Part shown: positions 14,565-20,826 of the stretch, piece by piece
Position numbering within the stretch: the first letter of the stretch is position 1
Layout: each line of letters opens with the position of its first letter
Assembly: GCA_030066475.1 (NCBI GenBank)
Contig: JASJBO010000009.1
Coordinates: 1-23,239 of the forward strand
DNA length: 23,239 nt
From: Myxococcota bacterium
GTDB taxonomy: Bacteria > Myxococcota_A > UBA9160 > PR03
Reading direction: 5' to 3'
Notes under the pieces: generated by a model
The model's input: the letters and a program-made list of their open reading frames with translations, nothing else
What the model was told of the DNA's origin: nothing
Database searches by the model: none
Made by a program: the position numbers and the translations under genes

Positions 14565-15253
14565 TGGTGCCCTCCATCTCACGCGCCGTGGCCTCTGCCT
14601 CGCTACTTCTCGCGATCGGGTTCCTCACCGCTGCGGGGGACGCCGTGGCCATCGAGAAGCTCGCCTACCGCACGATCGAGCAGGACGGCGACGTCGAGCT
14701 GCGGCGGATCGAGCCACACGTGGTGGCAGAGACCTACGTCGAGGGCGACTTCGAGCGCGTCGGCACCGAAGGATTCCGTCGCCTGGTCGCGTACATCGGC
14801 GGCGCGAACCGAGAGGAGGGCAAGATCGCGATGACGGCGCCGGTCGGACAGGGGCCGGCTTCGGAGAAGATCGCGATGACGGCGCCGGTCGGACAGGGGT
14901 CGGCTTCGGAGACGATCGCGATGACGGCGCCGGTCGGACAAGAGAAGGTCGGCGAGCGCTACCGCATCACGTTCGTGATGCCCTCGAAATACGCCCTCGA
15001 AGACCTCCCGCAGCCGACGGACAGGCGGATTCGGCTCCGCGAAGAGCCGGCGCGCACGGTCGCGGCGATTCGCTACACGGGTTTCTGGAGCCGCTCGCGC
15101 TACGAGGCCCACGAGCGACGGCTGCTCGAGTGGATCCAACGGCGCGGCCTCGAGTCGGTCGGCGAGCCCGTGTGGGCGCGCTACGACCCGCCCTTCATGC
15201 CCTGGTTCTTGCGCCGGAACGAGATCCTGATCGAGCTTCCCGCGCCCAGCTGA
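14564..15253 (+). CDS. Exported SOUL-family haem-binding protein
   Basis: 229 residues. A signal peptide (hydrophobic 10-25, cleavage after about Ala29 in DAVA-IEKL) predicts export. The SOUL/HBP fold follows: VVAETYVEGDFERVGTEGF, GKIAMTAPV and a closing WARYDPPFMPWFLRRNEI. Such proteins bind haem or tetrapyrroles. Bacterial members commonly carry two IAMTAPV-like segments; here there are three, at about 87-127, created by a 45-bp tandem duplication. The ATG overlaps the dps stop as TAATG, so the two are co-translated, which fits a shared iron or haem role. The stop codon TGA lies inside a repeat element. Confidence 0.9.
   Translation: MVPSISRAVASASLLLAIGFLTAAGDAVAIEKLAYRTIEQDGDVELRRIEPHVVAETYVEGDFERVGTEGFRRLVAYIGGANREEGKIAMTAPVGQGPASEKIAMTAPVGQGSASETIAMTAPVGQEKVGERYRITFVMPSKYALEDLPQPTDRRIRLREEPARTVAAIRYTGFWSRSRYEAHERRLLEWIQRRGLESVGEPVWARYDPPFMPWFLRRNEILIELPAPS
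14822..14941 (+). repeat. In-frame 45-bp tandem repeat inside the SOUL gene
   Basis: Copies at 14822-14866 and 14867-14911 differ at one base; a third partial copy runs 14912-14941. Each encodes KIAMTAPVGQG(P/S)ASE or a close variant. The near identity points to a recent expansion by slippage or recombination. Confidence 0.92.
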
Positions 15254-15304
15254 TGGACTCCGTTCGGCTGCGCCTCACTGCGCGCGCCCTGCGGGCGCTT
15301 GCGG
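15248..15304 (+). repeat. 3'-end repeat element behind the SOUL gene
   Basis: Begins at the stop codon (AGCTGATGGACTCCG) and runs through GGC-TGC-GCC and the hairpin GCGCCC-TGC-GGGCGC (15284-15298) to CTTGCGG. It is closely related to 18229-18287 and shares GACTTCG/GACTCCG, CTGCGCGC and the two-hairpin layout with 5051-5148 and the array at 1-286. Orientation relative to the gene is the same at all sites. Confidence 0.75.
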
Positions 15305-15333
15305 AGGCTCCTGCCGCGCACTCTCCCAGGGCG

Positions 15334-15358
15334 GGTCTTCCATCCACTAGGGAAGATC
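15334..15358 (+). other. Hairpin in the SOUL to PPOX intergenic region
   Basis: GGTCTTCC and GGAAGATC flank a 9-nt loop and pair over 8 bp with one G-U. It lies about 80 nt after the SOUL stop and 110 nt before the next start. It could be a terminator stem without a T-run, or an operator. A -10-like TATGCT follows at 15421. Nothing else is seen in 15305-15468. Confidence 0.4.
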
Positions 15359-15468
15359 ATCCTCACACGTCTTCGGTCCATCTCGAAAGGTGGTCGCAGC
15401 GAGGAGCCCGATCCGGCGGCTATGCTCGCAGCAGGTGGCGGGCTGATCCCGCACGGTGAGCGAGCAGC

Positions 15469-15984
15469 ATGAGCCGGATCGACGAGCCCGCCCTGGGACC
15501 CGAGGCATCCCGCGCCGAGCAGCCCGAGACTGGCCTGCCGCTTCCGGAGCGGATCCGCGCGCTGGTCGAAGGGGAGCTCTACGGCGTGCTCTGCACGCAG
15601 GGCCGCGAGCAGCCGTACGGCTCGCTCGTGGCGTTCGCGTTCGCGCCGGACCTCTCGGCCGCCGCCTTCGCGACGCCGATCACGACCCGGAAGTTCCAGC
15701 TGCTCTCGGCCTGCGATCGGGTCGCGCTGGTGGTCGACAACCGTCCGAAGTTCGCAGAGGACATGACCCGGATCGAGGCCGTGACGGCGACGGGACGGGC
15801 GGTGCGCCTCGAGCCAGGTGCGAGCTTCGAGCGCTGGACGCAGTGCCTGCTCGAACGCCATTCCTACCTGCAGGCCTTCCTGGCCGCACCCTCCACGGCG
15901 CTGTTCCGCATCGACGTCGCGCGCTTCTTCCACGTCGAGCGTTTCCAGGAGGTCCGCCAGTGGATCCCAGCTGCCCCTGGCTGA
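15469..15984 (+). CDS. PPOX-family flavoprotein paired with the Rph-like enzyme
   Basis: 171-residue pyridoxamine 5'-phosphate oxidase-like split-barrel protein. The pattern YGVLCTQGREQPYGSLVAFAF, then ITTRKFQLLSACDRVALVVDNR, and later ALFRIDVARFFHVERFQEV, fits small FMN- or haem-binding PPOX members such as HugZ-like and F420-type proteins. The first about 25 residues are variable. Its last 25 nt overlap the following gene, whose ribosome-binding site AGGAGG lies inside this coding region, so the two are translationally coupled. This is the second PPOX protein in the window and is not closely similar to the one at 11594. The cofactor and substrate are unknown. Confidence 0.82.
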   Translation: MSRIDEPALGPEASRAEQPETGLPLPERIRALVEGELYGVLCTQGREQPYGSLVAFAFAPDLSAAAFATPITTRKFQLLSACDRVALVVDNRPKFAEDMTRIEAVTATGRAVRLEPGASFERWTQCLLERHSYLQAFLAAPSTALFRIDVARFFHVERFQEVRQWIPAAPG

Positions 15985-18197
15985 TTCCGCTCCGGGAGAT
16001 GGCCGACCTCGGCACGGCCCTGATCGGTGGGAAGGCGCAGCGCCTGGCCCAGCTCGCGAAGGCGGGCTTCCACACGCCCGAGGGCTTCTGCATTACGACC
16101 GAGGCGTACCACAGCTTCCTCGAGCGCAATCGCCTCGCGCCGGTGATCCGGATGGAGCTCGGCCGCAAGCCCCTCGACGAGATGCGCTGGGAGGAGATCT
16201 GGGACGCGGCGTTGCGCATCCGCTCGGCCTTTCTCGCTGCCCCGCTGCCCGTGGAGCTGGTGGACACGGTGTCCGCTGCACTGGCGAAGGACGCGTCGGA
16301 GACGCGCTGGGCCGTACGGTCTTCGGCGCCGGCGGAGGACGCGGAGGGGTGCTCCTTCGCAGGGCTGCACGAGTCCCGGGTCGACCTCGCGGGCAGCGAG
16401 GCCGTCCTCGACGCGGTGCGCGTGGTCTGGGCCTCGCTCTGGTCGGACGCCGCCTTGCTCTATCGACGCGAGCTCGCGCTCGATCCCACCCGCAGCGCCA
16501 TGGCGGTGCTCGTCCAGCCGATGATCCGGTCGGATCGCTCCGGAGTCGCCTTCGCGCGGGACCCGCGGGCGTCCGGGCGGGACCGGGCGATCGTCGAGGC
16601 GGTGCCCGGAGGTTGCAGCGATCTCGTGGACGGCGCGGTGGATCCGGACCGCTGGACGCTGTCGCGTCCGAGCGGTTCGGTCCTCGAGTGGCGCCCGGGC
16701 CGCCGCGGCGCGCCGGGGGAGCCCGAGCCGCTTCTCGAGGCGGGCGACCTCGCGACCCTGATGCGGACCCTGCTCGAGGTCGAGGCGCTCTTCGGCTGGG
16801 CGCCGGACCTCGAGTGGACGGGTCGTGCCACGACGCTGGCCCTGCTCCAGGCGCGTCCGATCACCTCGCTTGCGTCGGCGGAGGACGACCCGCGCGCGTG
16901 GTATCTGTCGCTCCGACCGGGCGCGGCGCAGCTCGCGCGGCTCTGCGATCGCGTCGAGCACGAGCTGATCCCAGCGCTCTCCCGCGAGAGCGAGCGGCTC
17001 GCCGCGGCGGATCTGGAGCGCTGCGACGACGTCGGGCTGGCCCGCGCGATCGACGAGCGCCGCGCCGCCTTCGAGCGCTGGCGACAGACCTACTGGGACG
17101 AGTTCATCCCGCTCGCCCACGGGGTGCGCCAGCTCGGGAGCTACTACGAGGAAGCCGTTCGCCCGGGCGATCCGTACGAGTTCGTCGGCCTGCTGCGGGG
17201 GGAGACCCTGGCGGCGTCCGTGCGCAACGAGCGCATCCTCGCACTGGCGGCTCGGGTGCGCGCCCACGCCGAGCTGCGCCGCGGGCTCGAGGAGGCGGTG
17301 CGGCTCGAAGGCAGGGCGGAGCAGCGGGCTGCGCTCGAGCGCGCCGACGGTCGCGCGTTCGTCGAAGCCTGCGACGAGCTGCTCTCCGGCGAGCTGGACG
17401 TCTGCTACGAAGGCGAGCGCCTGTCCGATCGCATGGACCTGCTGCTTCGTCTCGTGATGGCGCTTGCGGAACGGCCGCCGGCCGAGCCGGCCGCTCGGGC
17501 GGACGAGGCCGTGGCGCGCGAGCTCGAGCGGCGCCTGCTCGATGCCGTCGGTCCCGCTCGGCACGACGAGGCCCGCGAGGTTCTGCGCATCGCCCGGGTG
17601 AGCTGGCGCCTGCGCGACGATGACAACCTGCTGCTGGGCCGGGTCGAGAGCCAGCTCCTGCGCGCCGTAGGCCTTGGACTCGAGCGCCTGCGGCGTGCCG
17701 GCCGGCTCGAAGGCGAGCCTCCGGTCGAGGCGGAGCTCGCGCCGATCGTCTCGAGGGCGCTGCGCGAGCCCTCGGAGGAGCGGTTCGCGATCGGAGCGAG
17801 GACGCGCCCGACCCCGCCGACGCCGGCCTCCGCCGCCTCGGGATCGCCTCGGCAGCTCGTGGGTCAGCCCGCGGGACCCGGCCTGGCGACGGGCCGCGCC
17901 CGCCGCATCCGCGGAGCGGATGACCTGGGACGGTTCCGGGATGGCGAGGTGCTCGTCTGCGACGCGATCCAGCCGACGATGACCCAGCTGGTTCCGCTCG
18001 CGAGCGCCATCGTCGAGCGGCGGGGCGGGATGCTGATCCACGGGGCCATCATCGCGCGCGAGCTCGGCATTCCGTGCGTCAACGGGTTGGCCGCGGCCGT
18101 CGAACAGGTGCGCGACGGCGATTGGCTCACGGTCGACGGAGACCTCGGCATCGTGAGCGTCGGACCGCCGGAGTTCGATCTCGAGACGAAGCGCTGA
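15960..18197 (+). CDS. PEP-utiliser / rifampicin phosphotransferase-like enzyme
   Basis: 745 residues from a GTG with AGGAGG 7 nt upstream. The N-terminal PPDK-type ATP-grasp part shows IGGKAQRLAQL (Lys25), GFCITTEAY, VRSSAPAED (Arg120) and SGVAFARDP, ending LLQARPIT. A helical, Arg/Glu-rich middle follows, and then a C-terminal swivelling phosphohistidine domain with GGMLIHGAIIARELGIPCV (His694). The TIM-barrel PEP/pyruvate domain of PEP synthase is absent. That architecture, and the GGML-H-GA sequence around the histidine, match rifampicin phosphotransferase (Rph), which moves the beta-phosphate of ATP to a small-molecule hydroxyl via the histidine. The canonical size is larger (about 865), so the substrate pocket differs. 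Resistance is not implied. It forms an operon with the PPOX gene. Confidence 0.85.
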   Translation: MDPSCPWLIPLREMADLGTALIGGKAQRLAQLAKAGFHTPEGFCITTEAYHSFLERNRLAPVIRMELGRKPLDEMRWEEIWDAALRIRSAFLAAPLPVELVDTVSAALAKDASETRWAVRSSAPAEDAEGCSFAGLHESRVDLAGSEAVLDAVRVVWASLWSDAALLYRRELALDPTRSAMAVLVQPMIRSDRSGVAFARDPRASGRDRAIVEAVPGGCSDLVDGAVDPDRWTLSRPSGSVLEWRPGRRGAPGEPEPLLEAGDLATLMRTLLEVEALFGWAPDLEWTGRATTLALLQARPITSLASAEDDPRAWYLSLRPGAAQLARLCDRVEHELIPALSRESERLAAADLERCDDVGLARAIDERRAAFERWRQTYWDEFIPLAHGVRQLGSYYEEAVRPGDPYEFVGLLRGETLAASVRNERILALAARVRAHAELRRGLEEAVRLEGRAEQRAALERADGRAFVEACDELLSGELDVCYEGERLSDRMDLLLRLVMALAERPPAEPAARADEAVARELERRLLDAVGPARHDEAREVLRIARVSWRLRDDDNLLLGRVESQLLRAVGLGLERLRRAGRLEGEPPVEAELAPIVSRALREPSEERFAIGARTRPTPPTPASAASGSPRQLVGQPAGPGLATGRARRIRGADDLGRFRDGEVLVCDAIQPTMTQLVPLASAIVERRGGMLIHGAIIARELGIPCVNGLAAAVEQVRDGDWLTVDGDLGIVSVGPPEFDLETKR

Positions 18198-18228
18198 GCG
18201 TGGTCGACACGGGCTGAAGTAGAAGCCC

Positions 18229-18287
18229 CCTGCAAGCGCCCGGAGGGCGCGCGCAGTGAGGCGAAGCCGAACGAAGTCAGACAGCTA
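18229..18287 (-). repeat. 3'-end repeat element behind the MFS gene
   Basis: Read on the minus strand it starts in the TAG stop of the MFS gene (TAGCTGTCTGACTTCG), then GGC-TTC-GCC and hairpin GCGCCC-TCC-GGGCGC (18236-18250), then TTGCAGG. It lies between two convergent genes and could serve as a bidirectional terminator. The closest relative is 15248-15304. Confidence 0.75.
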
Positions 18288-19628
18288 GCCAGCGGCGCGC
18301 CTCGCGAGCTCCGCGCGCACCGCGGCGTGGCGCTCACGGGTGACCGGGAAGCCGCGCAGGAAGAGGGCGCCGACCGCCATCAGCAGCGCGGGCACCCCGC
18401 CGTAGATCGCCATCAGGCGCGCCTGCACGGCCGGGGCCGTGATCTCCGCCGCCGGGTCGTAGCCGAAGGCGGCGGGCAGCGCGGTGCCGAGCAGGACCCC
18501 GAGGGCTAGGGAGAGCTTGGTCGTCATGCCCCAGACCGCGAAGTAGAGCCCCGAGCGCTGCTCGCCGGAGGCCAACGTGTCCAGGTCGATCACGTCCGCG
18601 GCGATGGAGTTCGCGAGGAAGAGAATGGAGGCGAAGCTCGAGCCGCGGATCGCGATGAGGGCGATCAGCGTGGTGGTGTCGCCCTCGCGCAGGAAGACGA
18701 GCGGCACGCTGAAGACCGCGAGCCACAGGGCGGCCGCGGTGAGCGCGCGGTGCTTCCCGGTTCCCAGCGAGATGCGTAGCCACAGCGGAACCGCGGCGAG
18801 GGTGGCGAGATTCTCGACCAGCAGCATCAGCGGGAAGCGCGCCTCGTCGCGCATCACGTCGGCGAGAACGAGGCGATGCAGGGTGCCCTGGATCGCAATC
18901 CCCGACACGAAGAAGACGACGCAGCCGATCATGCGGCGGAAGGCGGGGTTGGCGGCCACCAGGCGCAGGCCCGCGAAGAGGCTGCGACGCTCGTGGACGA
19001 AGCCCTCGCGGCGACCCTCCGGGACCGTGAGCACGGCCGCAGCGACCAGCAGCGGCAGCGCGATCACGACCACGAGCGCGATGCCCCGCAGCTGGCTTGC
19101 CGCATCGCTCACGCCGCGTGCGCCCCAGACGACCAGGGCGGCGAGCAGCGCCACCTGGCCGGCGGTCGAAAGGCCCTCGCGCCAGCTCGTGATGCGCGAG
19201 CGCTCGTCGTAGTCGGGCGAGAGCTCGGCGCCCCATGCCTTGTGAGGCAGGTCGATCATCGTGAAGCCGAGGTAGAGGAGCGCCGACCAGCCGAGCAGGC
19301 TGGCCGTGCTCGCCGTACCGCCGGGTACGAAGAGCTGCCACAGCGCCACGGCGAAGACCGGCGTGCCGAGCACGATCCAGGGCTTGCGGCGCCCCCAGCC
19401 CAGCCGGAGGCGGTCGCTGGCGATTCCGATCAGCGGATCGGTGACGACGTCGAGGAGGCGCGAGGCGGCGAGGGCCACGCCGACGGCGGCCAGTGGCACG
19501 CCGAGGTCGTCGGCGTAGAAGGCAGGCACGAAGAGCACCAGGGGCAGGGCGGCCACCGAGCTCACCAGGGAGGGCAGGGCGTACCGGACGAGGCGAAGCG
19601 GCGGGTGGCGGACGGATGCGCCGCTCAA
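18285..19628 (-). CDS. MFS transporter of the GPH (glycoside-pentoside-hexuronide) cation symporter type
   Basis: About 447 residues with about 12 membrane segments. The family signature between TM2 and TM3 is clear: LLDVVTDPLIGIASDRLRLGWGRRKPWIVLG. PHKAWGAELSPDYDERSRITSWREG is the second GPH hallmark region. Members import sugars or other small solutes with Na+ or H+. The TTG at 19628 overlaps the stop of the upstream DUF1295 gene (TTGA) and gives a natural N-terminus; the frame is open far upstream but only as a shadow. No good Shine-Dalgarno was found, which fits coupling. The stop TAG is the first part of a repeat element. The substrate is unknown. Confidence 0.88.
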   Translation of the reverse strand: MSGASVRHPPLRLVRYALPSLVSSVAALPLVLFVPAFYADDLGVPLAAVGVALAASRLLDVVTDPLIGIASDRLRLGWGRRKPWIVLGTPVFAVALWQLFVPGGTASTASLLGWSALLYLGFTMIDLPHKAWGAELSPDYDERSRITSWREGLSTAGQVALLAALVVWGARGVSDAASQLRGIALVVVIALPLLVAAAVLTVPEGRREGFVHERRSLFAGLRLVAANPAFRRMIGCVVFFVSGIAIQGTLHRLVLADVMRDEARFPLMLLVENLATLAAVPLWLRISLGTGKHRALTAAALWLAVFSVPLVFLREGDTTTLIALIAIRGSSFASILFLANSIAADVIDLDTLASGEQRSGLYFAVWGMTTKLSLALGVLLGTALPAAFGYDPAAEITAPAVQARLMAIYGGVPALLMAVGALFLRGFPVTRERHAAVRAELARRAAG

Positions 19629-20500
19629 GTCGCGGCCGGCGGTCGGAGCCACAGGACGGGCGTGCGCGCCTTGTAGGCCCGGTACTCGGGGTCGTCGCCC
19701 CACTTCGCGTCCGAGCGCTCTTCGAGCAGCGGGAGTCCGCTGATGCGCGTCAGCAGGATGTAGACGAAGACCGGGGAGATCAGGGTCACGAGCGACCAGC
19801 CCGAGAGCGCCGGGAGGGCGATCAGCGCGACGCCGATCCAGATCAGGATCTCGCCGCAGTAGTTGGGGTGGCGCGACCAGGCCCACAGGCCCGTGGTGAT
19901 GAAGCGGTCGCGATTGGCCGGATCGGCCCGGAAGACGGCCTTCTGACGGTCGGCGAGGGCTTCGACTGCAAAGCCCGAAGCCCAGACCGCCGCGCCGAGC
20001 GCGGCCAGCGCGCCGAGGGGCTGGGCAGCCGCTGCCGTCATCGCTGCGAGCGCACACGAGACGGTGAGAAAGACCCAGAGACCCTGGAGCGTCCAGGTCA
20101 GGAGGAAGCGCGCGAAGTCCGGCTTGAGGGCATCGAAGCGGCGGTCGGCGCCTTCGCGGCGGATGCGCCGGAAGAGGAAGGTCCCGAGCCGCAGCGCCCA
20201 GACGCCGACCAGCAGCGCGAGCAGGAGCGCCCGGGGATCGCGGCCTCCCAGGGCGACGGCGCAGGCGACGACCGAGAGGTAGGTGAGACTGCCCGTGAGG
20301 TCGAAATAGCGCTCGGTCTGGGCGGCGTAGGCATGCACGAAGACGAGCCAGTTGAGCGCGAAGCAGAGGATCCCGCACAGGGCAAAGACCGGGAGCCCTG
20401 CGACCCGCCGCCCGCCCTCGCTCCCCGCCCAGCCGACGGCGGCCGCGATCAGCAGGATCACCGGGATCGAGAGGACGGCCTGGGCCGTCGCCTTGCGCAT
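19625..20500 (-). CDS. DUF1295 membrane protein (steroid 5-alpha-reductase-like)
   Basis: 291-residue polytopic protein. The C-terminal SRHPNYCGEILIWIG motif and closing DDPEYRAYKARTPVLWLRPP are typical of DUF1295 and relatives in the isoprenylcysteine methyltransferase/5-alpha-reductase superfamily. Members are presumed to act on lipids or isoprenoids in the membrane, but bacterial function is poorly known. About eight membrane segments are visible, with a cytoplasmic FRRIRREGADRRFDALK loop. The ATG at 20500 has only a weak ribosome-binding site. The stop overlaps the MFS start. Only 38 bp separate it from the DUF523 stub upstream, so it may use that broken gene's promoter. Confidence 0.88.
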   Translation of the reverse strand: MRKATAQAVLSIPVILLIAAAVGWAGSEGGRRVAGLPVFALCGILCFALNWLVFVHAYAAQTERYFDLTGSLTYLSVVACAVALGGRDPRALLLALLVGVWALRLGTFLFRRIRREGADRRFDALKPDFARFLLTWTLQGLWVFLTVSCALAAMTAAAAQPLGALAALGAAVWASGFAVEALADRQKAVFRADPANRDRFITTGLWAWSRHPNYCGEILIWIGVALIALPALSGWSLVTLISPVFVYILLTRISGLPLLEERSDAKWGDDPEYRAYKARTPVLWLRPPAAT

Positions 20501-20538
20501 GCACGAGTTCTAGCCCAAAGACCGTGTCCGTCGAGCTA

Positions 20539-20658
20539 TCATCGATCGAACGGCCGGCGCGTACGCTTGTGGCCCGAGTCGAAGCGGACTTCGTTGCCGA
20601 GCAGGCAGGACGAGACGCCGAGACGGAGCGGGTCCTCGTTGCGGTTGGCTCCGCTCAC
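20539..20658 (-). pseudogene. N-terminal remnant of a DUF523 (YbgA-type) gene
   Basis: 39 codons from a GTG with AGGAAGGGG upstream. They encode LRLGVSSCLLGNEVRFDSGHKR, the highly conserved N-terminus of DUF523 proteins (the CLLG and VR-D-GHKR blocks). After six more residues the frame hits TGA, and the rest (VPVCPE, PREP and any DUF1722 part) is missing; intact proteins are about 150 or over 300 residues. The missing part has been replaced by the DUF1295 gene 38 bp on, which suggests a deletion or insertion joint near 20500-20550. A functional 39-residue product is unlikely. Confidence 0.75.
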
Positions 20659-20826
20659 GAGCGCCCCTTCCTCTGGCGTGCCCTGCGGAAGCGCTCGAGG
20701 GCGAGCTCCCACCGCTCGGCGCGATCGACGCTGCGCGGAGGGTAGGCCCCGGGTGGCGCATCGGCCTCGCAGGTGGCTCCGCAGAGCCGGCCAGGGCATT
20801 CGCGACTCCCTACCATCCGGGCCGTC
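20659..20826 (+). promoter_or_regulatory. Divergent upstream region with a -10-like TACCAT
   Basis: Together with the stub this leaves 20501-20826 without an intact gene. TACCAT at 20811-20816 lies 10 nt before the ATG of the channel gene, and no Shine-Dalgarno sequence lies between them, so the channel mRNA may be leaderless or nearly so. No good -35 is seen. Nothing else is recognised. Confidence 0.3.

Noticed and set aside
15960..18197. Phosphoenolpyruvate synthase or pyruvate phosphate dikinase
   Set aside because: The C-terminal PEP/pyruvate TIM barrel is missing and the phosphohistidine domain is at the C-terminus, as in Rph-type enzymes.
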